Shown here piece by piece: positions 8,588 through 17,565 of a stretch of DNA of 64,000 nucleotides. The notes beneath the pieces were generated by a model. The model had not been told where the DNA came from. It did not search any database and saw only the letters and a list, made by a program, of their open reading frames with translations. This DNA comes from Novosphingobium arvoryzae. GTDB lineage: Bacteria; Pseudomonadota; Alphaproteobacteria; Sphingomonadales; Sphingomonadaceae. The translations under genes and the position numbers were made by a program. Numbering within the stretch: position 1 is the stretch's first letter; each line of letters starts with the position of its first letter. Where the stretch lies: NCBI RefSeq assembly GCF_014652615.1, contig NZ_BMZD01000001.1, positions 269,962 to 333,961 on the forward strand, given 5' to 3'.

Positions 8588-10579
8588 ATGTCTCAGCTTC
8601 TCAAGATCAGCCTGCCCGATGGTTCCGTCCGCGAAATGCCCGTGGGCTCCACTCCGGCGGATGTCGCCGCCGCGATCGGTCCCGGCCTTGCCAAGGCGGC
8701 ACTGGCCGCGCGCATCGATGGCGAACTGCGCGACCTGACCCGGCCCTTCGATGGCGATTGCCAGCTGGCGCTGGTGACCGCGAAGGATGAGGCGGATGCG
8801 CTGGACCTGGCCCGGCATGACTATGCCCACGTGCTGGCTGAAGCGGTGCAGGCGCTGTTCCCCGGCACGCAGATCACGTTCGGCCCCTCGACCGACGATG
8901 GCTTCTATTACGATTTCGCGCCAGCCGAGCGGCCCTTCACCGATGAAGACCTGCCCGCGATCGAGGCGCAGATGCGCAAGATCATCGGCGCCAACAAGCC
9001 GCTGCGGCGCGAGGAGTGGAGCCGCGAGCAGCTGATCTCGCGCTGGAAGCAGCAGGGCGAAAGCTTCAAGGCCGAATGGGCCGCCGAACTGCCCGACGCC
9101 GAAACGCTGACCGTTTACTGGTCCGGCGATGACTGGCTGGACATGTGCCGGGGGCCGCACCTGCCCTCCACCGGCAAGTTGGACCCCAACGCCTTCAAGC
9201 TGACGCGCGTGTCGGGCGCCTACTGGCGCGGCGATCAGAACAACGCGATGCTCAGCCGCATCTATGGCACCGGCTGGCTCAACAAGAAGCAGCTGGAGGA
9301 ACACCTCCACCGGCTGGAAGAAGCCGCCAAGCGCGACCACCGCAAGCTGGGCGCGGAAATGGACCTGTTCCACCTGCAACAGGAAGCCCACGGCAGCGTG
9401 TTCTGGCACCCCAAGGGCTACATGGTCTGGCGGGAACTCGAAGCCTACATGCGCCGCGCGATCGACGGCGCGGGCTACAAGGAAGTGAAGACCCCGCAGG
9501 TCATGGACGCCCGCCAGTGGGAACAGTCCGGCCACTGGGGCAAGTACCGCGAGAACATGTTCGTCATCCCCGACGAAGTCCCCAACACCGAGGACGACGG
9601 GCCGGTGATTTCGGGCGAGGCGGACTGGATGGCGCTGAAGCCGATGAACTGCCCGGCGCACGTCCTGATCTTCCGCCAGGGCATCAAGTCGTACCGCGAC
9701 CTGCCGCTGCGCTTCTATGAAAACGGCTGCTGCCACCGCAACGAACCGCATGGCGCGCTGCACGGGCTGATGCGCGTGCGCCAGTTCACGCAGGACGACG
9801 CGCACATCTTCTGCCGCGAAGACCAGATCGTGTCGGAAGTGCAGGATTTCTGCGCGCTGGCCGACCGGATCTACAAGGACTTCGGGTTCACCTACTCGAT
9901 CAAGCTGGCGCTGCGCCCTGAAAAGCGGTTTGGCACCGAGGAGATGTGGGACCAGGCCGAAGCGGAACTGCGCGATGCGGTCCACCGTGCGGGGCTGGCG
10001 ACCGAGGAATACGGCTGGGAAGAACTCCCCGGTGAAGGCGCGTTCTATGCGCCCAAGCTGGAATGGCACCTGACCGACGCGATTGGCCGCACCTGGCAGG
10101 TTGGCACGATCCAGTCGGACCGGGTGCTGCCCGAGCGGCTGGACGCGGGCTATGTCGCGGAAGACGGCGGCAAGCACCGTCCGGTCATGCTGCACCGCGC
10201 GATCTTCGGTTCGTACGAACGCTTCATCGGCATCCTGATCGAGCATTACGCCGGCAAGCTGCCCGTCTGGCTCGCCCCGGTGCAGGCCGTGGTGGCGACG
10301 ATCGTGTCCGATGCGGATGACTATGCCCGCGATGTGACCGAGCAGCTGAAGGCGGCCGGAATCCGCGTGGAAACCGATCTGCGCAACGAGAAGATCAACT
10401 ACAAGGTCCGCGAACACTCGCTGCAGAAGGTTCCGCACCTGCTGGTGGTCGGCAAGCGCGAGGCCGAGGAAGGCACCGTTGCCGTCCGCACGCTGGGCGA
10501 GGAGCGCCAGCGCTTCATGCCGCTGGCAGAGGCGATTGCGATGCTGAAGGGCGAAGCCACGCCGCCGGACCTGCGCTGA
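8588..10579 (+). CDS. thrS: Threonine--tRNA ligase
   Basis: A 663-residue class II aminoacyl-tRNA synthetase charging tRNA-Thr. Domain order is complete: an N-terminal TGS domain (1-65), then the editing domain with the HxxxH pair His77/His81 and the Cys187-RGP-His191 motif that hydrolyses Ser-tRNA. The catalytic core follows, with [10 protein letters not shown] and [18 protein letters not shown], which include the zinc-binding cysteine and histidine. A C-terminal anticodon-binding domain (from about 565, [12 protein letters not shown]) ends it. It is not next to infC, which lies 32 kb away. The permease gene begins one base after its stop. Confidence 0.98.
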   Translation: MSQLLKISLPDGSVREMPVGSTPADVAAAIGPGLAKAALAARIDGELRDLTRPFDGDCQLALVTAKDEADALDLARHDYAHVLAEAVQALFPGTQITFGPSTDDGFYYDFAPAERPFTDEDLPAIEAQMRKIIGANKPLRREEWSREQLISRWKQQGESFKAEWAAELPDAETLTVYWSGDDWLDMCRGPHLPSTGKLDPNAFKLTRVSGAYWRGDQNNAMLSRIYGTGWLNKKQLEEHLHRLEEAAKRDHRKLGAEMDLFHLQQEAHGSVFWHPKGYMVWRELEAYMRRAIDGAGYKEVKTPQVMDARQWEQSGHWGKYRENMFVIPDEVPNTEDDGPVISGEADWMALKPMNCPAHVLIFRQGIKSYRDLPLRFYENGCCHRNEPHGALHGLMRVRQFTQDDAHIFCREDQIVSEVQDFCALADRIYKDFGFTYSIKLALRPEKRFGTEEMWDQAEAELRDAVHRAGLATEEYGWEELPGEGAFYAPKLEWHLTDAIGRTWQVGTIQSDRVLPERLDAGYVAEDGGKHRPVMLHRAIFGSYERFIGILIEHYAGKLPVWLAPVQAVVATIVSDADDYARDVTEQLKAAGIRVETDLRNEKINYKVREHSLQKVPHLLVVGKREAEEGTVAVRTLGEERQRFMPLAEAIAMLKGEATPPDLR

Positions 10580-10580
10580 C

Positions 10581-11327
10581 TTGCTGGCCGGACTGAGCCC
10601 TGAGCAGCTGGCCATCGCGCTGGCGGCAGCGCTGGCGGCGGCGTTCGTCCGCGGGCTGGCGGGGTTTGGCATGGCGATCCTGCTGGTGCCGGTGCTGGGG
10701 CTGGCCATTCCGCCGGGCGAGGCGGTGGTCGTGTCGAACTGGCTGGGCGTGCTGATCGGGCTGGTCGGCCTGCGCAAGATCCTGGGCAATAGCGAGAAGT
10801 CGGCCTACGTCATCGGCGGTCTGGCGGTGTTGTTCACGCCGCTGGGGGTGTGGCTGCTGGCAATCACCGATCCGGCCGTCGCGCGGCTGGTGATCGCACT
10901 GATCGCGCTGGGCAGTTTCGTGCTGGTGCTGCTGCCGAAACGCGCGGAGCATCATGCGCCCGGCACGCTGGAAACCGGGACCACGGGCATTACCTCTGGC
11001 GTGCTCACCGGGTTTGCCGGGATGCCGGGGCCGCCGGTCGTGCCGTATTACCTGCGCCGCCAGATTTCGCCGCAACTGGCCCGCGCGTCGATGATGACGA
11101 TCTTCATGGCGACCAGCATCGCCGGGGTCGCATCGGCCAGCCTGCTGGGGGTGGCGACAGTGCGCGAGCCGATGCTAGCCGCGATCCTGTTTCCGGCGGT
11201 GCTGCTGGGCAACTGGGCCGGCAATCACGCCTTCGGCAAAGTCAGCGATGCGGCGTGGCGCACGTTTACCGGCGCGGTGCTGGGGGTATCGGCATTGGCC
11301 GCGCTGTGGCGGCTGTTACAGGCCTAG
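10581..11327 (+). CDS. TauE/SafE-family membrane permease
   Basis: A 248-residue, very hydrophobic protein with about eight predicted membrane segments. It opens with the family-typical first helix carrying RGLAGFGMAILLVPVLGL, and its second half repeats the pattern with GFAGMPGPPVVPYYL. TauE/SafE proteins export or import small organosulfur or organic anions such as sulfite, sulfoacetate or taurine breakdown products. The substrate here cannot be told from sequence. The start is a TTG one base after the thrS stop. The next in-frame ATG would remove the first helix, so TTG with translational coupling to thrS is preferred. Confidence 0.82.
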   Translation: MLAGLSPEQLAIALAAALAAAFVRGLAGFGMAILLVPVLGLAIPPGEAVVVSNWLGVLIGLVGLRKILGNSEKSAYVIGGLAVLFTPLGVWLLAITDPAVARLVIALIALGSFVLVLLPKRAEHHAPGTLETGTTGITSGVLTGFAGMPGPPVVPYYLRRQISPQLARASMMTIFMATSIAGVASASLLGVATVREPMLAAILFPAVLLGNWAGNHAFGKVSDAAWRTFTGAVLGVSALAALWRLLQA

Positions 11328-11453
11328 CACGGGCAGCGCCTGACCGGCGGCGATCAGCAACAGGGCGCAGCCGCAGACGATAGCCGAGCGTGCAGCTTCG
11401 GCCGGTGCAGGCATGGCGATCCGATTCGCGGCAAGGGCAAAGGCTTTGGACAT
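11316..11453 (-). CDS. Possible small single-span membrane protein (45 residues)
   Basis: A short frame in the gap between the convergent permease and hydratase genes. It begins MSKAFALAANRIAM and ends with one hydrophobic stretch (AIVCGCALLLIAAGQALPV) that could span the membrane. An AAGG Shine-Dalgarno lies five bases before the ATG, and the frame overlaps the permease 3' end by 12 bases. I do not recognise a family. The well-placed start signal and clear basic-then-hydrophobic layout argue for a gene. Its small size and GC-rich setting argue for chance. Confidence 0.35.
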   Translation of the reverse strand: MSKAFALAANRIAMPAPAEAARSAIVCGCALLLIAAGQALPVLGL

Positions 11454-11487
11454 GCCAGCCTTGTCGCACCGGCACGTTACCCAAAGG

Positions 11488-12339
11488 TTAAAGGGCGGCG
11501 CTGGCACTCATCACATGGCGCCCGTCCGCCGCAAAGGCGCCAAGCTCTGCCGCGCCATTTTTGTTGCGCAGCACAAGGTGCAGCATTTCGCCGCAAATCG
11601 CCGGAGACAGGCCGCGAAAGGCAAAGCTTTTCAGGGCATTGTCGCCAAGCTCCCGCTGCGCGAGATCAAGCAGCAAGGTCGCGGTCAGCGGGCCGTGGAC
11701 GACCAGCCCGCGATAGCCTTCTTCCGCCGTGGCATAGGGCAGGTCGTAATGGATGCGGTGGCTGTTGAACGTCAGCGCGGAAAACCGCAGCAGCAGCGGT
11801 TCGGCTGGAGTCAGCGCGCGGTGCGCGTCCCACGGGGCTGGATCGAACTGCCCTTCGCCCAGCGGCGGCGGCGCGGGCGGGGTGCCGGGTGCGGCGGCAT
11901 CGCGGTAGACGATGGACTGCACCTCGCGCACAGCCAGGCCGCTGGCGGTGAGGGTGTCATGCTCCACCTCGACAAACACCAGCCGCCCCGAACCACCCTG
12001 CTTGTCCGTGATCGATGCCACGCGCGAGGTGCGGGTGACGCTGTCATCGGGACGCAGCGGGGCGTGGAACTCCACCTTGCTGGACGCCCACATCCGGCGC
12101 GGCAGGGGAACCGGCGGCAGGAAGCTGTCGGGGCTGTCATCGCGGCGCGGGTGGCCGTCAGGCCCCAGTGCGGCGGTCGGCGCGTCAGGCAGGCACAGGC
12201 ACCAATGCAGGCCTTGCGGCACGCTTTCGTCCACGGGGGCGGCACGGTCCAGCGTGGCCAGCCAGCGCGTGACCATGCCGGGATCGACCCGGTCCATGCG
12301 GGTTTCGGTGCGGCCGATCCAGTCGTTCCATTCGCTCAT
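11488..12339 (-). CDS. meh: Mesaconyl-C4-CoA hydratase-like (MaoC/hot-dog fold) enzyme
   Basis: A 283-residue double hot-dog hydratase. The N-terminal half (WNDWIGRTETRMDRVDPG, GPDGHP, FLPPVPLPRRMWA) and the C-terminal half (LRFSALTFNSHRIHYDLPYA, GLVVHGPLTATLLLDL) match the layout I recall for mesaconyl-C4-CoA (3-methylfumaryl-CoA) hydratase of the 3-hydroxypropionate bicycle and itaconyl-CoA hydratases. The predicted reaction is hydration of mesaconyl-C4-CoA to citramalyl-CoA. Its ATG overlaps the stop of the upstream methylsuccinyl-CoA dehydrogenase-like gene by one base (TGATG), so it closes this operon. The exact substrate is inferred. An FAS1-like hydratase for another branched enoyl-CoA is the main alternative. 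Confidence 0.75.
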   Translation of the reverse strand: MSEWNDWIGRTETRMDRVDPGMVTRWLATLDRAAPVDESVPQGLHWCLCLPDAPTAALGPDGHPRRDDSPDSFLPPVPLPRRMWASSKVEFHAPLRPDDSVTRTSRVASITDKQGGSGRLVFVEVEHDTLTASGLAVREVQSIVYRDAAAPGTPPAPPPLGEGQFDPAPWDAHRALTPAEPLLLRFSALTFNSHRIHYDLPYATAEEGYRGLVVHGPLTATLLLDLAQRELGDNALKSFAFRGLSPAICGEMLHLVLRNKNGAAELGAFAADGRHVMSASAAL

Positions 12340-13955
12340 CAGTTGCGTCCGCCCACCAGCCCGCGCGCGATCACTTGCGCCTGAATCTCCGCCGCGCCTT
12401 CGAAGATGTTGAGGATGCGCGCGTCGCACAACACGCGGCTGATTTCGTATTCCAGCGCATAGCCGTTGCCGCCGTGGATCTGCAGGCTGGCATCGGCATT
12501 GCTCCACGCGGCGCGCGCGGCGAGCAGCTTGGCCATGCCAGCCTCGATGTCGCAGCGCTTGCCCGAATCCTTGGCGCGGGCGGCGGCATAGGTCAGTTCG
12601 CGGCTCAGGATCAGGTCACACAGGCTCATCGCCAGCTTGTCGGCCACGCGCGGGAACGCCACGATCGCCTTGCCGAATTGCTTGCGGTTTAGCGCATAGT
12701 CCAGCCCCAGTTCGAGCGCGCGGCGGGCCACGCCCACGGCGCGGGCGGCGGTCTGGATGCGGGCACCCTCAAAGGTGCGCATCAGCTGCTTGAAGCCCTG
12801 CCCTTCCTCACCGCCCAGCAGCGCATCGGCGGGCGCGCGCATGCCATCGAACGACAGCGCGTATTCGCGCATCCCGCGATAGCCCAGCACTTCAATTTCG
12901 CTGCCGGCCATGCCGTCCGCCGGAAATGGGTCGGCTTCGGTCCCGCGCGGCTTGGGAACCAGCAGCATCGACAGGCCGGCATAGCCCTTGGCATCCGGGC
13001 CAGAAGCACTTGAAACCGTGCGCGCCAGCAGCGTCATCAGGTCGGACCGGCTGGCATGGGTGATCCAGGTCTTGGAGCCTGTGATGACCCAGTCTGCCCC
13101 GTCGCGCCGCGCCCGGGTTTGCAGGGACCCAAGATCGGAGCCGACATCCGGCTCGGTGAACACGGCGGTCGGCAGCACTTCACCGCTGGCGATTTTCGGC
13201 AGCCAGTGGGCCTTTTGCTCCGCCGTGCCGCCCATGCCGATCAACTCGCCCGCGATTTCGCTGCGGGTGCCGAGCGAACCCGCGCCGATCCACCCGCGCG
13301 ACAGTTCCTCGGTCACCAGGCACATTACCAGCTTCGAGAGGCCGAGCCCGCCGAATTCCTCCGGAATGCAAACCCCGAACGTGCCCAGATCGGCCATGGC
13401 CGCCACGGTCGCGTCGGGGATCAGCGCGTTGGCGAGATGCCACTGGTGCGCGTGGGGCAGGATCTCGGCGTCGGTGAACTTGCGGAACTGGTCGCGGATC
13501 GCGTCGAGTTCGGCGTCGTGCAGCGTCTCGCTGGGCCAGTGCCCGCTGGCCAGCGCGGCGGCGATGGCGGCGCGCAAGGGGGCATGATCCACCTCGATCA
13601 GGTCACGGGCCGCGTGGGCCAGATCGCGCGCGGCGTGGGACAGGCCAAGGTCGGCCGGGCGGGCCAGCTCGTTCTGGCCCATCGGCAAGCCGCCGACCAG
13701 TTGCGCGATCGTTTCGGCAAAGGCCAGCTCGGCCACTTGTGCGTCAAGCGGATTGGCATCGCCGTTCGCCACCCGCCAGCCGTGCACCGCTTCCAGCGCG
13801 GCGACGCTCGTGGCGATCCACGCAAAGCCGTGCGCGGCGCGTTGTTCGTCATCGATCTGGCGGGTTTCCAGCCGCTGCGCCAGCGCTTCCAGCGCGGCGG
13901 CGCGATAGGCCTGCGCCGCGCCGAGGACGTGGGCCAGATCGATGGCGTCCCGCAT
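12339..13955 (-). CDS. mcd: (2S)-methylsuccinyl-CoA dehydrogenase-like acyl-CoA dehydrogenase
   Basis: A 538-residue acyl-CoA dehydrogenase, about 150 residues longer than the usual 380-400. The additional N-terminal domain (QRAAHGFAWIATSVAALEAV, QLVGGLPMGQNELARPADLG) is the hallmark of the methylsuccinyl-CoA dehydrogenases of the ethylmalonyl-CoA pathway. The core shows FGVCIPEEFGGLGLSKLVMC, TAVFTEPDVGSDLGSLQTRA and IHGGNGYALEYEISRVL. The predicted reaction is FAD-dependent oxidation of methylsuccinyl-CoA to mesaconyl-C1-CoA, with electrons passed to ETF. It sits between the thiolase gene (3-base gap) and the hydratase gene (overlap). The family match is strong from memory of the extended N-terminus. 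Substrate identity in this organism is inferred. Confidence 0.82.
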   Translation of the reverse strand: MRDAIDLAHVLGAAQAYRAAALEALAQRLETRQIDDEQRAAHGFAWIATSVAALEAVHGWRVANGDANPLDAQVAELAFAETIAQLVGGLPMGQNELARPADLGLSHAARDLAHAARDLIEVDHAPLRAAIAAALASGHWPSETLHDAELDAIRDQFRKFTDAEILPHAHQWHLANALIPDATVAAMADLGTFGVCIPEEFGGLGLSKLVMCLVTEELSRGWIGAGSLGTRSEIAGELIGMGGTAEQKAHWLPKIASGEVLPTAVFTEPDVGSDLGSLQTRARRDGADWVITGSKTWITHASRSDLMTLLARTVSSASGPDAKGYAGLSMLLVPKPRGTEADPFPADGMAGSEIEVLGYRGMREYALSFDGMRAPADALLGGEEGQGFKQLMRTFEGARIQTAARAVGVARRALELGLDYALNRKQFGKAIVAFPRVADKLAMSLCDLILSRELTYAAARAKDSGKRCDIEAGMAKLLAARAAWSNADASLQIHGGNGYALEYEISRVLCDARILNIFEGAAEIQAQVIARGLVGGRN

Positions 13956-13958
13956 GGT

Positions 13959-15173
13959 TCAGGCCTTCTCGAACACCGCCGCGATGCCCTGACCGCCGCC
14001 GATGCACATCGTTTCCAGCCCATAGCGGACGTCGCGGCGCTGCATTTCGCGGGTCAGGTTGGCCAGGATGCGGCCACCGGTCGCGCCGATGGGATGGCCC
14101 AGCGAAATGCCCGAACCATTGACGTTCAGGATATCGTGGCGGCTGTCATCGTCCGACCAGCCCCAGCCCTTCAGACAGGCGAGGACTTGCGGGGCGAAGG
14201 CTTCGTTCAGTTCGATCAGGCCGATGTCATTCCACGACAACCCGTTGCGCGCGAACAGGCGCTCGGTCGCGGGGACCGGGCCAAAGCCCATCCGGCTGGG
14301 ATCGCAGCCCGCCGCCGCCCACGAATGGAAGAACGCGATGGGTTCCAGGCCCAGTTCCTCCAGCTTGTCCTCGGCCACCACCAGGCAGGCGGCGGCGGCA
14401 TCGTTCTGCTGACTGGCGTTCCCGGCGGTCACCACGCCGCCCTCGATCGGACGCAGCTTGCCCAGGGTTTCCATGGTGGCGTCGGCGCGGTAGCCCTCGT
14501 CATGCGCGAAGACGATCAGATCGCCCTTTTTCTGCGGGATCTCGACCGGCACCAGCTCATCCGCGAACAGGTCGTTCGCCCACGCGGCGGCGGCGCGCTG
14601 GTGGCTGCGCACGGCATAGGCATCGCAGGCTTCACGGCTGATCGCCCAGTCCTTGGCGAGGTTCTCGGCGGTTTCGATCATGCCCGAAATCACGCCATAG
14701 CGCTCGATCGGCTGGCTCATCACGCGGCCGCGCGTCAGGCGGTCATGCAGCGTCAGGTTGCCCGCGCGCACGCCCTTGCGGATGTCGGTGGTGTAATGCT
14801 CGACGTTCGACATGGACTCGCAGCCACCCGCGACGACCACGTCGCTCATCCCGGTCTGCACCATCATCGCGGCGTTGATGATCGCCTGCAGGCCCGATCC
14901 GCAGCGGCGGTCCAGCTGATAGCCGGGCACTTCCTCCGGCAGGCCGGCCAGCAGCCACGACCAGTGGCCGATGCAGGGCGCTTCACCATTGCCATAGCCC
15001 TGGCTGAACACGACATCATCGACCCGCGACGGGTCGATCTTCGTGCGCTCCATCAGCGCTTTCAGAATCACCGCGCCCAGCTGTCCGGCGGTGAGCGAGG
15101 ACAGCGCGCCGCCGAACTTGCCGACAGGGGTGCGGATCGGGGCGACGATGGCAGCGCGACGCAATTGGGTCAT
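13959..15173 (-). CDS. Acetyl-CoA C-acyltransferase (thiolase)
   Basis: A 404-residue thiolase of standard length. The acylated cysteine is Cys91 in DRRCGSGLQA. Further family motifs are NEAFAPQVLACLKG, SLGHPIGATGG with the catalytic histidine, and CIGGGQGIA with the second cysteine. It would carry out thiolytic cleavage of a 3-oxoacyl-CoA (or the reverse condensation). In this operon it would shorten a 3-oxo chain that feeds the CoA-ester steps. The start overlaps the upstream CoA transferase stop by one base (TGATG), and the dehydrogenase gene follows after three bases. Confidence 0.92.
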   Translation of the reverse strand: MTQLRRAAIVAPIRTPVGKFGGALSSLTAGQLGAVILKALMERTKIDPSRVDDVVFSQGYGNGEAPCIGHWSWLLAGLPEEVPGYQLDRRCGSGLQAIINAAMMVQTGMSDVVVAGGCESMSNVEHYTTDIRKGVRAGNLTLHDRLTRGRVMSQPIERYGVISGMIETAENLAKDWAISREACDAYAVRSHQRAAAAWANDLFADELVPVEIPQKKGDLIVFAHDEGYRADATMETLGKLRPIEGGVVTAGNASQQNDAAAACLVVAEDKLEELGLEPIAFFHSWAAAGCDPSRMGFGPVPATERLFARNGLSWNDIGLIELNEAFAPQVLACLKGWGWSDDDSRHDILNVNGSGISLGHPIGATGGRILANLTREMQRRDVRYGLETMCIGGGQGIAAVFEKA

Positions 15174-16378
15174 CAGTTGGTTCCTACGATTCCAGAGTCG
15201 ATCAGGCGGGCGATTTCGCCGGAAGACAGCCCCAGCGTGTCCGCCAGCACGGCTTCGCTGTGCTGGCCGATGCGCGGGGCGGGGGCGGCGGGTTTGCGCT
15301 CCATGCCGGGCAAAGTGGCAAAGGCTCCGGCGGCGGGGTAGTCAAAGCCGCTGGGATTGCCGGTGGAGGGCGCGAACATCGGGTTCGCGGTCAGCAGGCG
15401 GGGATCGTTTACCGCCTCTACCATCGTGCGATAGGGGCCGTGGACCACGCCGTTGGCATCCAGCAGCGCGGCTAGATCGGCATGATCGTATTTCGCCACT
15501 TCGGCCTCGATCAGCGCAAAGATCGCGGCGCGATTGCGGAAGCGGGTGCCATCGTCGCCGGCAAAGCGCACGCCCAGATCGGCCTCGAGCGCGGCCAGCC
15601 CTTCGGCCAGCCCCAGCGCCTTGACCAGCCCCTGCCACTGGCGTTCGTTGATCGCGACGATCATCAGCCGGTCGCCATCGCGGGTCACGAAGTCGCGGCC
15701 GATCGTGCCGAACACGGCATTGCCCAGCCGTTCGCGGTCCTGCCCGGTATAGAGCACTTCGGCCACGCGGCCGAGGTTGGCGGAACTGCCCATCGCGATG
15801 TCGGTCAGCGGCAGGCGCACTTCGCCGCCCAGCCCGGTCTGTTCGCGCCGCCGGATCGCGGCGAGCAGGGCAAACGCGGCATAGGCACCCGTCAGCAGGT
15901 CCCACGCGGGCAGCACGTGGTTGACCGGGCGCGGGTCTTCCAGCGGGCCGGTCAGCGCGGTGTAGCCGACGGCGGCGTTGGCGGTGTAGTCCAGCGCGAC
16001 CGAGCCATCCGGCCAGCCCATCACCCGCACCGTCACCAGATCGGGTCGTCCCTCGGCCAGCCGGTCGTGCGCCAGAAAGCCGCTGACCGGCAGGTTGGTG
16101 ATCAGTTGCCCGGTCTTGCGGATCAGCTCGGTCAGCAGCTCCCGCGCTTCGGGCTTGCCGAAATCGAGCGCGAGGCTGCGCTTGGCGCGGTTGAGGTTTT
16201 CCCAGCCGAGCGAGTCGTTGGCCTCTGTCACCGGCCAGCGCCGGAAATCCTGCCCGCCGCCGATCTGGTCGACCCGGATCACGTCCGCGCCGAACTGGCC
16301 CATGTAGAGCCCGGCGGTAGGCGATGCGACGAAGGAGGAAACCTCCACCACCGACAGGCCGGTCAGGATATCGTACAT
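15173..16378 (-). CDS. mct: CaiB/BaiF (family III) CoA transferase, mesaconyl-CoA C1-C4 transferase-like
   Basis: A 401-residue family III CoA transferase. The N-terminus (VVEVSSFVASPTAGLYMGQF, then VIRVDQIGGGQDFRRWPVT), the internal NHVLPAWDLLTG and the IGRDFVTRDGDRLM segment follow the pattern I recall for mesaconyl-C1-CoA-C4-CoA transferase of the 3-hydroxypropionate bicycle. That enzyme moves CoA within mesaconate from C1 to C4. Other family III enzymes transfer CoA between carboxylates, so activation of a free acid is the alternative. The start at 16378 (MYDILTG) is chosen because upstream frame lies inside the neighbouring gene. Neighbours are a second dehydrogenase (4-base gap) and the thiolase (1-base overlap). 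Confidence 0.75.
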   Translation of the reverse strand: MYDILTGLSVVEVSSFVASPTAGLYMGQFGADVIRVDQIGGGQDFRRWPVTEANDSLGWENLNRAKRSLALDFGKPEARELLTELIRKTGQLITNLPVSGFLAHDRLAEGRPDLVTVRVMGWPDGSVALDYTANAAVGYTALTGPLEDPRPVNHVLPAWDLLTGAYAAFALLAAIRRREQTGLGGEVRLPLTDIAMGSSANLGRVAEVLYTGQDRERLGNAVFGTIGRDFVTRDGDRLMIVAINERQWQGLVKALGLAEGLAALEADLGVRFAGDDGTRFRNRAAIFALIEAEVAKYDHADLAALLDANGVVHGPYRTMVEAVNDPRLLTANPMFAPSTGNPSGFDYPAAGAFATLPGMERKPAAPAPRIGQHSEAVLADTLGLSSGEIARLIDSGIVGTN

Positions 16379-16382
16379 CGGC

Positions 16383-17555
16383 TCAGCCCTGCTCTGCTTT
16401 CCATTCGCGCAGCATGTGCTTGGCGATCTGGAGCTGGAGGATCTGGGTCGTGCCTTCGTAGATGCGGTAGATGCGCGCATCGCGGAAGAAGCGTTCGGCA
16501 TCGTATTCAGCCAGATAGCCCGCCCCGCCATAGACCTGCACCACGCGGTCGACCACGCGGCCGCACATCTCGGTGGCGAAGACCTTGAACGCGGCGGCCT
16601 TGCGCAGCACGTTTTCGCCCCGGTCGGCGCGGGCGGTGACGTCGGCCAGCATCGATTCCGCGGCGTAGATCTCGATTTCGCTGTCGGCCAGCATCTGCTG
16701 GATCAGCTGGAACTGCGCGATCGGTTCGCCAAAGGCCTTGCGCTCATTGGCATAGCGCAGCGCACTGTCGAGCGCGCGGCGGGCATAGCCGGTCGCCGCC
16801 GCGCCGACCGAGATGCGCCCGTTGTCGAGGCTCTGCATCGCGGTGACGAAGCCGCGTCCTTCGGTGTCCCCCAGCAGCGCGTCGGCGGGCAGGTGAACGT
16901 CTTCCATGATGATGTCGGCGATGTGGCTGCCCGACTGGCCCATCTTTTTGTCCGACTTGCCGACCGAGACGCCCGGCGTATCCATCGGCACCAGGAACGC
17001 CGAAACGTGGGCGTTCTTGGGCAGGGCTTCCTTGCTGGTGCGGGCCATGATCAGCGCGACCTTCGCGAAGGGCGCGTTGGTGATGTACCGCTTCGTCCCG
17101 TTCAGCACCCAGCCGTTGCCAGAGCGCACCGCCATCGTCTGCATCGCGGCGGAATCCGATCCGGAGCCCGGCTCGGTCAACCCGAAGCTGGCGATTTCAC
17201 CGGCGGCCAGGCGCGGCAGCCATTCGGCCTTCTGCGCATCGGTGCCGCCGTTCTTCAGCGCCGAGCAGACCATGCCGATGTTGATCGAGATGATCGAACG
17301 GAACGCGGGCATCGCATAGGACAGGGTGCGGATGGTCTGCGCATATTGCGTGACGTTCATCCCCGCGCCGCCAAATTCCTCCGGCATGGTCAGGCCGAAC
17401 AGGCCCATGTCGCGCATTTCGTCGAGGATCTCGTCCGGGATGCGATCCGTCTCGATGATCTCGCGCTCGGCCGGGATCAGCCGTTCGCGGACATAGCGGT
17501 GCAGCTGTTCGATGAACTGTTCAAAGACGTCAGTGTCCATTCCGGGGGTGCTCAT
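16383..17555 (-). CDS. Acyl-CoA dehydrogenase
   Basis: A 390-residue acyl-CoA dehydrogenase of normal length. It shows FGLTMPEEFGGAGMNVTQYA, FGLTEPGSGSDSAAMQT (FAD and substrate region) and the C-terminal YGGAGYLAEYDAERFFRDAR followed by IYEGTTQI, whose glutamate region is the usual catalytic base site. It would oxidise a saturated acyl-CoA to the 2,3-enoyl-CoA with ETF as acceptor. It differs clearly from the neighbouring long methylsuccinyl-CoA dehydrogenase-like protein, so the operon carries two distinct dehydrogenation steps. A GAGGA Shine-Dalgarno lies eight bases before the ATG. Confidence 0.92.
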   Translation of the reverse strand: MSTPGMDTDVFEQFIEQLHRYVRERLIPAEREIIETDRIPDEILDEMRDMGLFGLTMPEEFGGAGMNVTQYAQTIRTLSYAMPAFRSIISINIGMVCSALKNGGTDAQKAEWLPRLAAGEIASFGLTEPGSGSDSAAMQTMAVRSGNGWVLNGTKRYITNAPFAKVALIMARTSKEALPKNAHVSAFLVPMDTPGVSVGKSDKKMGQSGSHIADIIMEDVHLPADALLGDTEGRGFVTAMQSLDNGRISVGAAATGYARRALDSALRYANERKAFGEPIAQFQLIQQMLADSEIEIYAAESMLADVTARADRGENVLRKAAAFKVFATEMCGRVVDRVVQVYGGAGYLAEYDAERFFRDARIYRIYEGTTQILQLQIAKHMLREWKAEQG

Positions 17556-17565
17556 GGGTGGTTCC

